Source: Achromobacter sp. B7 (lineage in GTDB: Bacteria > Pseudomonadota > Gammaproteobacteria > Burkholderiales > Burkholderiaceae_B). Taken from it: 64,000 nt of DNA. Made by a program: the position numbers and the translations under genes. The first letter of the stretch is position 1. Every line of letters starts with the position of its first letter. Below, in pieces: positions 38,896-46,870 of this stretch. The stretch lies in the NCBI RefSeq assembly GCF_003600685.1, contig NZ_CP032084.1:1116001-1180000 (forward strand). Direction: 5' to 3'. The notes beneath the pieces are model-generated. The model searched no databases, was not told the origin of the DNA, and saw only the letters and a list, made by a program, of their open reading frames with translations.

Positions 38896-41058
38896 ATGTT
38901 CAACAAAGTGACAAAATCGTTCCAGTACGGCCAGCACACGGTCGTCCTGGAAACTGGCGAGATCGCTCGCCAGGCCTCCGGCGCCGTTGTGGTGTCGATT
39001 GAGGACACCGTTGTCCTGGCTACTGTCGTAGCTTCCAAGAAGGCCAAGCCGGGTCAAACGTTTTTCCCGCTGACCGTCGACTACATCGAAAAGACCTACG
39101 CCGCCGGCCGTATTCCGGGTGGGTTCTTCAAGCGCGAAGGCAAGCCGTCCGAAAAGGAAACGCTGACCTCGCGCCTGATCGATCGTCCGCTGCGTCCGCT
39201 GTTCCCCGAAGACTTCTACAACGAAGTCCAGGTGGTCATCCACACGCTGTCGGTCAATCCCGAGATTGATCCCGACATCGCCGCCATGATCGGCGCCTCG
39301 GCCGCTCTGGCCATTTCGGGCATCCCGTTCAACGGCCCGATCGGCGCCGCTCGCGTGGGCTACATCGACGGCCAATACGCGCTGAACCCGACCGCCACGC
39401 AGCTGAAGTCCTCGAAGCTGGACCTGGTGGTTGCCGGTACGGAAAACGCCGTGCTGATGGTGGAATCGGAAGCCCAACAGCTGTCCGAAGAAATCATGCT
39501 GGGCGGTGTGGTGTTCGGCCACGAGCAAATGCAGGCCGTCATCAACGCCATTCACGAATTGGTGAAGGACGCCGGCAAGCCCGAGTGGGACTGGCAAGCG
39601 CCCGCCAAGGACGAAGCCCTGATCGCCGCCGTGACCGCGGCTGCCCAGGAAGGCTTGAACGCCGCCTACCAGATCCGCGAAAAGCAGGCCCGTACGGCCA
39701 AGCTGCGCGAAGTGTCGGCCGACGTGTCGGCCAAGCTGGCTGCCGCCGCTGCTGAAAAGGGCGAGCCCGCGCCTGACGCCGTCACCGTCGACAACATCAT
39801 GTTCTCGCTGGAATCGGCCATCGTTCGCGGTCAGATCCTGAACGGCGAACCGCGTATCGACGGTCGCGACACCCGCACCGTTCGCCCCATCAGCGTGCGT
39901 CTGGGCGTGCTGCCCCGCGCACACGGCAGCGCGCTGTTCACCCGTGGTGAAACGCAAGCGCTGGTCGTGGCCACGCTGGGCACCAAGCAAGACGAACAGA
40001 TCATCGACGCGCTCATGGGTGAATACCGCGACCGCTTCATGATGCACTACAACATGCCTCCGTTCGCCACCGGCGAAACGGGCCGCATCGGTGTGCCCAA
40101 GCGCCGCGAAATCGGTCACGGCCGTCTCGCCAAGCGTTCGCTGATCCCGCTGCTGCCGGCTCCGGAAGACTTCCAATACACGATCCGCATCGTGTCGGAA
40201 ATCACCGAGTCCAACGGCTCGTCGTCGATGGCTTCGGTCTGCGGCGGCTCGCTGGCCATGATGGACGCCGGCGTGCCGGTCAAGGATCACGTGGCCGGTG
40301 TGGCCATGGGCCTGATCCTGGACGGCGGCAAGTTCGCCGTGCTGACCGACATTCTGGGTGACGAAGATCACCTGGGCGACATGGACTTCAAGGTTGCGGG
40401 CACCGAAAACGGCGTCACCGCACTGCAGATGGACATCAAGATCCAGGGCATCACGAAGGAAATCATGCAAGTGGCGCTGGCGCAAGCCCGCGAAGGCCGC
40501 CTGCACATCCTGACCAAGATGAAGGAAGCGCTGGACGGTTCGCGCGGCGAGCTCTCGGCTTTTGCCCCGCGCATGCTGACCATCAAGATCAACCCCGAGA
40601 AGATCCGCGACGTGATCGGCAAGGGCGGCGCCACCATCCGTGCGCTGACCGAAGAAACCGGCACGCAGATCGACATCTCCGACGACGGCACGATCGTGAT
40701 CGCCAGCGTCGACGAAGCGCAGGCCAAAGAAGCCCAGCGCCGCATCGTCGAACTGACGGCCGATGTCGAAGTGGGCCAGATGTACGAAGGTTCGGTCCTG
40801 CGTCTGCTGGACTTCGGCGCCATCGTGCAAGTGCTGCCGGGCCGTGACGGCCTGCTGCACATCTCGGAAATCGCCAACTACCGCATCGCCAACATCAACG
40901 ATGTGCTGAAGGTCGGCCAGCAAGTCCGCGTCAAGGTCATCGAGGCCGACGACAAGGGCCGTCTGCGCCTGTCCATCAAGGCAATCGGCGGTATCGAAGC
41001 GCAGCAACCCGCTGCCGCTCCCGATGCAGCCCCCCAATCGGAACCGCAAGCTGAATAA
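38896..41058 (+). CDS. pnp: Polyribonucleotide nucleotidyltransferase (PNPase)
   Basis: A 720-residue 3'-5' exoribonuclease. Two RNase PH-like domains (about residues 10-215 and 310-545), a KH domain ([19 protein letters not shown], about 555-615) and an S1 domain ([21 protein letters not shown], about 625-690), ending in an Ala/Pro/Gln-rich tail. Works in RNA decay and in the degradosome. AAGGAATAA precedes the ATG; a strong terminator follows. Confidence 0.99.
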   Translation: MFNKVTKSFQYGQHTVVLETGEIARQASGAVVVSIEDTVVLATVVASKKAKPGQTFFPLTVDYIEKTYAAGRIPGGFFKREGKPSEKETLTSRLIDRPLRPLFPEDFYNEVQVVIHTLSVNPEIDPDIAAMIGASAALAISGIPFNGPIGAARVGYIDGQYALNPTATQLKSSKLDLVVAGTENAVLMVESEAQQLSEEIMLGGVVFGHEQMQAVINAIHELVKDAGKPEWDWQAPAKDEALIAAVTAAAQEGLNAAYQIREKQARTAKLREVSADVSAKLAAAAAEKGEPAPDAVTVDNIMFSLESAIVRGQILNGEPRIDGRDTRTVRPISVRLGVLPRAHGSALFTRGETQALVVATLGTKQDEQIIDALMGEYRDRFMMHYNMPPFATGETGRIGVPKRREIGHGRLAKRSLIPLLPAPEDFQYTIRIVSEITESNGSSSMASVCGGSLAMMDAGVPVKDHVAGVAMGLILDGGKFAVLTDILGDEDHLGDMDFKVAGTENGVTALQMDIKIQGITKEIMQVALAQAREGRLHILTKMKEALDGSRGELSAFAPRMLTIKINPEKIRDVIGKGGATIRALTEETGTQIDISDDGTIVIASVDEAQAKEAQRRIVELTADVEVGQMYEGSVLRLLDFGAIVQVLPGRDGLLHISEIANYRIANINDVLKVGQQVRVKVIEADDKGRLRLSIKAIGGIEAQQPAAAPDAAPQSEPQAE

Positions 41059-41080
41059 GCTGGCAGGCTGATTGAACAAA

Positions 41081-41107
41081 AACGGCGCCGCAAGGCGCCG
41101 TTTTTTA
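41081..41107 (+). terminator. Rho-independent terminator of pnp
   Basis: Stem AACGGCGCC / GGCGCCGTT, GCAA loop, T6. Confidence 0.95.
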
Positions 41108-41238
41108 TTGCGGCGCCACAAACCGCGACTGACGCGCTGATTCATCTTCTTGCGACTTCACCCCGCTGTCGTCCCCCAACTTCGCCGACCTTGCTGTAAA
41201 GTCGTGCGCGAGAAAAGGGGGAATCGGATGATCCAAGC

Positions 41239-41973
41239 ATGACCAGATGGCCTGCCGCCGCGGGCGCGGTGCTGTGTGGCGCGCTGTCCGCCGCAATGCT
41301 GACCGGCTGCATGAGCAGTCCGGGCCCGGGGCAGCGCGGCCCCAACAGCGAAGCCATGTCGGCCGACCAATTCGGCCAGACGGATTTCAATCGCACCGTC
41401 ACGCTGGAAGTGCGCGACAACCTCACCAGCCTGTATTCGCTGCTGGACAAGCTCTACCGGCGCAATCCGCGCGAATGGCGCAAGACCGGCGTGGCCGATC
41501 AAAAAGCCGCCGTGAACCGGGTCAAACACGCCATCGAAGTACGCATCCCGCCCAGCGACCTGGCCGGCCTGCGAGACATCCAGATCCTGGCCGTGTCGCT
41601 GGACCCGAACTACTCCGGCGACCGCGTCGGCGCGTTCATCTACGGCATGGCCGACACCATCATCGCCGCGCACAACGGCAAGACCCGCCTGTATGCCACC
41701 GACGCGCTGGACGGCCAGCGGGTCTACAATGCCGCACGGAACGTCGAGGCTGCCGCCTGGCTGCTGGCCTCGCGCCGCAACAATCAGGGCGAGCTGCTTT
41801 TGCTGGCCAATGAAATGTCTCCCAATGCCACGAACCTGAGCTTCGAACGCGAGTTCGGCGCCATCATCGGCAGGCTGGACCTGATCGCCAACCTGCTTGG
41901 CGAGAATTCCCGCCGCATCGGGATCAACTATGCGCAAGGCCTCTTGCTGTTCAATTTTCTGCCTGTGCGTTAA
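41239..41973 (+). CDS. Predicted lipoprotein of unknown function
   Basis: A 244-residue lipoprotein with signal peptide and lipobox LTGC (Cys near residue 23: AMLTGCMSS). The mature part is helical, with a NLTSLYSLLDKLYRRNPREWRK segment and a later region of small hydrophobic helices (YGMADTIIAAHNGKTRLYATDALDGQRVYNAARNVE in the middle). Sixteen bp separate it from the threonine dehydratase gene. The family occurs in Burkholderiales but has no function I know of. Confidence 0.82.
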   Translation: MTRWPAAAGAVLCGALSAAMLTGCMSSPGPGQRGPNSEAMSADQFGQTDFNRTVTLEVRDNLTSLYSLLDKLYRRNPREWRKTGVADQKAAVNRVKHAIEVRIPPSDLAGLRDIQILAVSLDPNYSGDRVGAFIYGMADTIIAAHNGKTRLYATDALDGQRVYNAARNVEAAAWLLASRRNNQGELLLLANEMSPNATNLSFEREFGAIIGRLDLIANLLGENSRRIGINYAQGLLLFNFLPVR

Positions 41974-41988
41974 CAGGACCCACCCATC

Positions 41989-43206
41989 GTGATCGATATC
42001 GCTTCCATCCAGACCGCCCGCGAACACTTGCGCGGCCAGGTCTTGAAGACCCCGTTTACCTTGTCCCGCACGCTGTCCGACATCTTCGGCGCCGAGATCT
42101 GGCTGAAGTTCGAGAACCTGCAATTCACGGCGTCGTTCAAGGAACGCGGCGCGTTGAACCGCATGCTCAGCTTGTCGGACGAGGAGCGCGCCAAGGGGGT
42201 TATCGCGGTGTCCGCCGGCAACCATGCGCAAGGCGTGGCCTACCATGCGCAGCGCATGGGCGTACCGGCCGTGATCGTGATGCCGCGCTTCACGCCCACC
42301 GTCAAGGTGGCCAACACGCGCCGCTTTGGCGCCGAGGTGGTGTTGGCGGGCGATACGTTCGACGATGCGAAGGCGCACGGCTACGAGCTGGCGCAGGCGC
42401 GCGGGCTGATCATGATCCACCCCTACGACGACGAAGCCGTCATTTCGGGGCAGGGCACCGTAGCGCTGGAAATGCTGGAAGACCAGCCGCGGCTGGACAT
42501 GATGGTCATCGCCATCGGCGGCGGCGGGCTGATTTCAGGCGTGGCCACGGCGGCCAAGGCCTTAAAGCCGGACATCGAGATCGTGGGCGTGCAGACCGAG
42601 CGCTTCCCGTCGATGTACGCGGCGGTCAAGGGCGTGGACATGCCGCAGGGGCAATACACCATTGCGGAAGGCATCGCCGTGAAGTCGCCCGGCGCGCTGA
42701 CGCAGCCCATCGTCGCCAAGCTGGTCGATCACATTGAACTGGTCAGCGAAAGCGACATCGAACACGCCATTGTCGTGCTGCTGGAAATTGAAAAGACCGT
42801 GGTCGAAGGCGCCGGCGCGGCGGGCCTGGCAGCCCTGCTGCGCGCGCAGGAAGCGGGCAGCGACCGCTACAAGGGCAAGCGCATCGGCCTGGTTCTGACG
42901 GGGGGCAACATTGACCCGCTGATGCTGGGCGAGCTGATCGAACGCGGCATGGTGCGCGCCGGCCGCCTTGCCCGTATCCGCGTGGACTTGCGCGACCTGC
43001 CGGGTGCGCTGGCGCATGCCACCAAACTCATTGCCGACGCGCAGGCGAATATCACCGAGGTGCATCACCAACGCGCTTTCACGTCATTGCCGGTGCGCAA
43101 TGTCGAAGTGGATTTTGTCTTGCAGACCCGTGGTCCGGACCACATCCTGGAAGTCATCGACGTGCTGAACGCCGCGGGCTTCGCGGCCAGCAACCACGAC
43201 CACTGA
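41989..43206 (+). CDS. ilvA: Threonine ammonia-lyase (threonine dehydratase) with C-terminal ACT domain
   Basis: A 405-residue PLP fold-type II enzyme making 2-oxobutyrate from threonine. PLP lysine Lys51 (FTASFKERGALN), phosphate loop AIGGGGLISG, and a single ACT-like domain (about residues 325-400). This is the short form (about 400 residues) rather than the 514-residue biosynthetic IlvA with two ACT-like domains. GTG start at 41989; AGGA upstream has rather long spacing. It may feed isoleucine synthesis together with ilvBHC nearby. A tdcB-type catabolic role is possible. Confidence 0.93.
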   Translation: MIDIASIQTAREHLRGQVLKTPFTLSRTLSDIFGAEIWLKFENLQFTASFKERGALNRMLSLSDEERAKGVIAVSAGNHAQGVAYHAQRMGVPAVIVMPRFTPTVKVANTRRFGAEVVLAGDTFDDAKAHGYELAQARGLIMIHPYDDEAVISGQGTVALEMLEDQPRLDMMVIAIGGGGLISGVATAAKALKPDIEIVGVQTERFPSMYAAVKGVDMPQGQYTIAEGIAVKSPGALTQPIVAKLVDHIELVSESDIEHAIVVLLEIEKTVVEGAGAAGLAALLRAQEAGSDRYKGKRIGLVLTGGNIDPLMLGELIERGMVRAGRLARIRVDLRDLPGALAHATKLIADAQANITEVHHQRAFTSLPVRNVEVDFVLQTRGPDHILEVIDVLNAAGFAASNHDH

Positions 43207-43264
43207 CCAGGGCGGCGGCACCGGCTTGAGGCCGCCTTCACCCGACACCGAATCCACCTCACGG

Positions 43265-43295
43265 ACGCCCGCAACTTGCGGGCGTTTTTGTTTTC
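43265..43295 (+). terminator. Rho-independent terminator of ilvA
   Basis: Stem ACGCCCGC / GCGGGCGT around an AACTT loop, followed by TTTTTGTTTT. Confidence 0.93.
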
Positions 43296-43670
43296 GCGCG
43301 CACGCTTGAAGTCGGACGTTGTTGCAAAAAAAGTTGCGCAGCGCAGTCACTGCGAAAATTTTTTCACGTCACCCCTGGAACTTTTTCGTCCTTGGCCAAC
43401 ATCCTTGCAGTGCCTGCGTTGAAAGCAAAGTGAAGGGTGTTTGTAAGCCGCCATCACGGCCAGACAGGTGAAAAATGTCCACTATTTGACTCAGGGATAT
43501 CCCCAAAAAAGTCATGGTTCTTACGGATGTTCGATATGTCGGCATGCGATTTAGGATCTCCCACTTCGCTTTTCTGCCTGTCGTTCGCGACGGTGCCGCA
43601 AGGCGTTGAGATAAGCACGCGCCGTTGTTTTCAGTGATGGTTCGGCGCGTCAGACAAGGGAGACCGCAGC
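43296..43670. other. 375-bp intergenic region upstream of tctBA
   Basis: AT-richer than its neighbours with A7 and T6 tracts near 43326-43362, which may bend DNA. No gene, repeat or convincing promoter could be assigned. It should contain the tctBA promoter. Confidence 0.5.
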
Positions 43671-44129
43671 TTGATTAGAAACAGACAGGACTTTTGGTCC
43701 GGAGCCATGTTCATTGCTTTGGGAGGGGCCTTTTCCGCGCAGGCCACCGAATATTCCATGGGAAGCGCGGCACGTATGGGACCGGGATATTTCCCTTTCT
43801 GGCTGGGCATCGTCCTGGCGCTGATGGGCGCCGTCGTGCTGATCAGCGCGCTGGCCAAGAACGCCCAGACGACCACCATCAGCCGCTACGACTTCCGCAT
43901 TCTTTTCCTGGTGGTCGGGTCGGTGGTGTTGTACGGTTTCGCGCTTTCGCACCTGGGGCTTTACCTTTCAGTTTTTCTGCTGGTGCTCATCAGCAGCCTT
44001 GCCAGCCACGAATTCAATTGGAAAGTCGCCGTTGCCAACGGCCTGTTCCTCGTGGCGTTCTCCTACCTTGCGTTCATCCGCGGCCTGGGCTTGATATTTC
44101 CCCTGTGGCCCAGCGCATTCGCCAACTAG
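43671..44129 (+). CDS. tctB: Tripartite tricarboxylate transporter small membrane subunit TctB
   Basis: A 152-residue protein with four predicted membrane helices (about residues 11-29, 43-62, 78-95 and a split hydrophobic stretch from 100), matching TctB. It starts with RNRQDFWSGAMFIALGGAF, typical of the family. TTG at 43671 is the best start, with AAGGGAG 9 nt upstream. It is followed 9 bp later by tctA. No tctC gene accompanies the pair. Confidence 0.92.
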   Translation: MIRNRQDFWSGAMFIALGGAFSAQATEYSMGSAARMGPGYFPFWLGIVLALMGAVVLISALAKNAQTTTISRYDFRILFLVVGSVVLYGFALSHLGLYLSVFLLVLISSLASHEFNWKVAVANGLFLVAFSYLAFIRGLGLIFPLWPSAFAN

Positions 44130-44138
44130 GAGACGGCC

Positions 44139-45644
44139 ATGGAACTACTGCAAAACCTGATGCTGGGTTTCTCCGTGGCGTTCACGCCGGAAAACCTCAG
44201 CTACGCATTCCTGGGCTGCCTGTTGGGCACGTTGGTGGGCGTATTGCCGGGCCTGGGTCCGGTGCCCACCATCGCGATGCTGCTTCCCATCACGTATGTG
44301 TTGCCGCCCACGGCCGGCCTCATCATGCTGGCGGGCATTTACTACGGCACCCAGTATGGCGGCTCGACGACGGCCATTCTGGTGAACCTGCCGGGCGAAA
44401 CGTCCGCCGTGGTGACGGTGCTGGATGGTCACCAGATGGCGCGCAACGGACGGGCCGGCGCGGCCTTGTCGCTTGCTGCCATCGGGTCCTTCTTCGCGGG
44501 TAGCGTCGCCACGGTGTTGATCGCGGCCTTCGCGCCGCCCCTGGCGGAAGTGGCGTTTGCCTTCGGACCCGCCGAGTACTTTTCCTTGATGGCCCTGGGT
44601 CTTATCGGCGCGGTGGTGCTGGCGTCGGGGTCGCTGCCCAAGGCGATTTGCATGATCCTGCTGGGCTTGCTGCTGGGCATGGTCGGCACCGATGTCAATT
44701 CGGGCGTCGCCCGCTACGATTTCAGCATCCCGGAATTGCAGGACGGTATCGACTTCGCCATCGTCGCGATGGGCGTTTTCGGGCTGTCCGAGATCATGGC
44801 CAACCTGGAGCAGAAAGAGAATCGGGTCGAGATCACCGACAAGGTGGGTTCGCTGTATCCCAGCCGGCAAGAGTTCCGCGAAGCCGCGCCCGCCATCGTC
44901 CGGGGCACTGCCCTGGGTTCCGCACTGGGCATCTTGCCGGGCGGCGGTTCTGTCTTGTCGGCGTTTGCCTCGTACACGCTTGAGAAGAAGCTGTCGAAAC
45001 AGCCCGAGCGTTTCGGCAAGGGGCATCCGGCCGGCTTGGCAGGTCCGGAATCCGCTAACAACGCGGGCGCGCAAACCTCGTTCATCCCGCTGCTGACGTT
45101 GGGTATTCCGGGCAACGCGGTCATGGCCTTGATGGTGGGCGCGATGACCATCCACAACATCCAGCCCGGCCCGCAAGTGATGACGAGCCACCCCGAGCTG
45201 TTCTGGGGCCTGATTGCGTCCATGTGGATCGGCAACCTGATGCTTGTCATCCTGAACCTGCCGTTGATCGGCATCTGGGTGAAGCTGTTGCGGGTTCCCT
45301 ACCGCATGCTGTTCCCGGCAATCCTGGTGTTCTGCACGATCGGCGTGTATTCGCTGAACTACAACGTGTTCGACATCTTCATGTTCGCCATCTTCGGCGT
45401 CATCGGGTATGTCTGGAGCAAGCTGGGCTGCGAGGGTGCGCCGCTGTTGCTGGGCCTGGTGCTGGGTCCGATGATGGAAGAAAACTTCCGTCGGGCGCTG
45501 CTGCTGTCGCGAGGTGAATTCAGCACCTTCGTCACGCGTCCGCTGTCCGCCACATTGCTGGCGCTGGCCGCCATTTTGCTGGTGCTGGTGATGCTGCCGG
45601 CGCTGCGAAAGAAGCGCGAGGAAACGTTCGTCGAGGTCGACTGA
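44139..45644 (+). CDS. tctA: Tripartite tricarboxylate transporter large membrane subunit TctA
   Basis: A 501-residue permease with about 12 helices and TctA hallmarks: GTLVGVLPGLGPVPTIAMLLP, YYGTQYGGSTTAILVNLPGE and PGGGSVLSAFASY. Forms the citrate/tricarboxylate-type channel with TctB and is fed by a periplasmic Bug/TctC protein. GGAGAC precedes the ATG. Binding proteins at 19474, 51036 or 60252 or elsewhere in the genome could serve it. Confidence 0.95.
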   Translation: MELLQNLMLGFSVAFTPENLSYAFLGCLLGTLVGVLPGLGPVPTIAMLLPITYVLPPTAGLIMLAGIYYGTQYGGSTTAILVNLPGETSAVVTVLDGHQMARNGRAGAALSLAAIGSFFAGSVATVLIAAFAPPLAEVAFAFGPAEYFSLMALGLIGAVVLASGSLPKAICMILLGLLLGMVGTDVNSGVARYDFSIPELQDGIDFAIVAMGVFGLSEIMANLEQKENRVEITDKVGSLYPSRQEFREAAPAIVRGTALGSALGILPGGGSVLSAFASYTLEKKLSKQPERFGKGHPAGLAGPESANNAGAQTSFIPLLTLGIPGNAVMALMVGAMTIHNIQPGPQVMTSHPELFWGLIASMWIGNLMLVILNLPLIGIWVKLLRVPYRMLFPAILVFCTIGVYSLNYNVFDIFMFAIFGVIGYVWSKLGCEGAPLLLGLVLGPMMEENFRRALLLSRGEFSTFVTRPLSATLLALAAILLVLVMLPALRKKREETFVEVD

Positions 45645-45735
45645 CCACGGGGAACACGCTTGGCTCCGGGCCTGGTGCGGCGCAAGCTGGCCAGGCCCTT
45701 TTTTTGCCCTCTTGTCGCCCTGCAAGGCGGCCCCT

Positions 45736-45783
45736 GCAGGCGTCTTAGCAGGCGTCTTAGCAGGCGCCTCAGCAGTCGTTTCA
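45736..45783. repeat. 12-bp tandem repeat, 4 copies
   Basis: Units GCAGGCGTCTTA (twice), GCAGGCGCCTCA and GCAGTCGTTTCA. It lies between tctA and the end of the PIN-domain gene (stop at 45801). Confidence 0.92.
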
Positions 45784-45800
45784 GAAGCCGCCCCGCCTTT

Positions 45801-46451
45801 TCACCCCGCGTCGCGCGCCACCAGGCTCTTCAAGCCATACAAGCGTTCGCGATGCAGCGTCGTGGCCAAGGGTTCGGGCTCGCGGCCCAGCGCGACGTAG
45901 TCGTCGGGAATCTGCGCAATGGCCGCGCGCATGGCGCTCGCGTCCGCCTGCCACCATTGCACCAGCATGCGATCGGGGTTGTAGACATCCAGCCCCTGGC
46001 GCCGCAATTCCGACCGGTTGAAATCCTTCAGGTTCCAGGTCAGCACCTGCACCACGGGCGGCTGCTGCCAGCCACAACGCGCGCGGCGCGCCAGGCCGGC
46101 GGCAATCACGTGGAAGTCCTTGGGGTCGCTGTAGCGCAACGAGGCCTCATACACCTGGGTGTCGGCTTCATTGGCGTCGGGAAAGCGCGCGTTCATCTCG
46201 GCCCAGAACTCGGCCAATACCTCGGGCGGAATATCCCAGATGCGCGACGCGTTGCGGCGCCATTCCTCGCCAATGCGTTCGGTCCACACCGGCGTGTACA
46301 CGCCGGCATCCGCCAGACGCAACAGCAACCGCCGCAAGATGCCGGACATCAGGACGCAGGCGTCCAGGACGATGAAAGGGGGGCGGGCGGCGGGGGCGTT
46401 CAAGACGACAGGAAGAAAGGGAAAACCGGGGAAAGCGCAGGGCAGGCGCAA
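45801..46451 (-). CDS. PIN-domain protein (putative RNase), no antitoxin seen
   Basis: Up to 216 residues. The PIN fold is suggested by FIVLDACVLM (first Asp of the acidic site), LRYSDPKDFHVIAAGL (Asp/His block) and a third acidic region at WNLKDFNRSELR. PIN proteins are metal-dependent RNases; VapC toxins cut tRNA or rRNA. The start is unclear: TTG at 46451 and a TTG about 17 codons later both lack a ribosome site. It is 41 bp downstream of the tRNA-Leu(UAA) gene on the same strand, and no antitoxin gene fits between. Confidence 0.75.
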   Translation of the reverse strand: MRLPCAFPGFPFLPVVLNAPAARPPFIVLDACVLMSGILRRLLLRLADAGVYTPVWTERIGEEWRRNASRIWDIPPEVLAEFWAEMNARFPDANEADTQVYEASLRYSDPKDFHVIAAGLARRARCGWQQPPVVQVLTWNLKDFNRSELRRQGLDVYNPDRMLVQWWQADASAMRAAIAQIPDDYVALGREPEPLATTLHRERLYGLKSLVARDAG

Positions 46452-46492
46452 GACAGGCGACCCGAAAGGCCGATGCCTTTCGATCGCAAAAG

Positions 46493-46804
46493 TGGTGCCC
46501 GAGACCGGAATCGAACCGGTACGACCTTGCGGTCGAGGGATTTTCTTACCACTTCGGCTTTCGCCGCCAGCGCGGGTGCGCTGTTCGTGGTCTGGAGCAC
46601 GCCTTCACCATAGCCTTGCGGCCTTAGGTGCCCGCCGTCTGCTCTCTACACCTTCCCCGATTTTTCAATCGGGGCTTGGCTCGGCGTTGGCTCGGAACAA
46701 GTCCAGGGCATTCGCCGAGTTTGACGGGCTACACCTTTGAAGTTTCCTCCAAAGGGCTCAAATTTTTTCAAGTCCCTTGTGTCTACCAATTTCACCACTC
46801 GGGC
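46493..46804 (-). tRNA. tRNA-Leu(UAA) interrupted by a group I intron
   Basis: The 5' exon is 46770-46804 (35 nt) and the 3' exon 46493-46544 (52 nt, with encoded CCA). Joined, they give a perfect class II tRNA: acceptor GCCCGAG/CTCGGGC, anticodon stem AGGGA/TCCCT with loop CTTAAAA (anticodon TAA), variable stem CGACC/GGTCG, T arm ACCGG/CCGGT with TTCGATT. The D arm is GTGGTGAAATTGGTAGAC. The break falls between U34 and A35. A -10-like TATAGT lies upstream (plus-strand 46842-46847). A hairpin CGAAAGGC/GCCTTTCG follows the 3' end. Confidence 0.95.
46545..46769 (-). ncRNA. Group I self-splicing intron (IC3-like) in tRNA-Leu(UAA)
   Basis: A 225-nt intron with no ORF. P1: 5' exon AAGGGACTT pairs with guide GAG-CCCTT (one bulged A) and gives the required U-G wobble at the splice site. 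P2 is CCTTTG...CAAAGG capped by GAAA. Core: AGGTGTAGAGAGCAGACGG (R, plus 46635-46656) and GAAGGCGTGCTCCAG (S, plus 46592-46606), with P7 pairing GAGCA/TGCTC. A P9-type hairpin has a GAAA loop. The last intron base is the obligatory G (46545). As remembered, the core closely resembles the Azoarcus tRNA-Ile intron, with compensatory changes in P7. Confidence 0.93.
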
Positions 46805-46870
46805 GATGCGCGGCCCTTTGCAAGGGTCGGCAGCGGGCGTGACTATAACATCCCGCCGCGCGCGTTCCGG

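Noticed and set aside
38743..41145. Long open frame antisense to pnp, and similar long antisense frames over serS, ilvB, tctA and the chemoreceptor gene
   Set aside because: Their residue composition (His/Arg/Gly/Ala-rich) is the usual shadow of biased codons in GC-rich genes. The sense genes are certain.
45736..45783. CRISPR-like array
   Set aside because: Units are contiguous 12-mers without spacers. The same applies to every other tandem repeat in the window.
46493..46544. 3' tRNA-Leu fragment as an attachment-site remnant of an integrative element
   Set aside because: The matching 5' half lies 225 nt away in the right order and the gap folds as a group I intron. No integrase is nearby.
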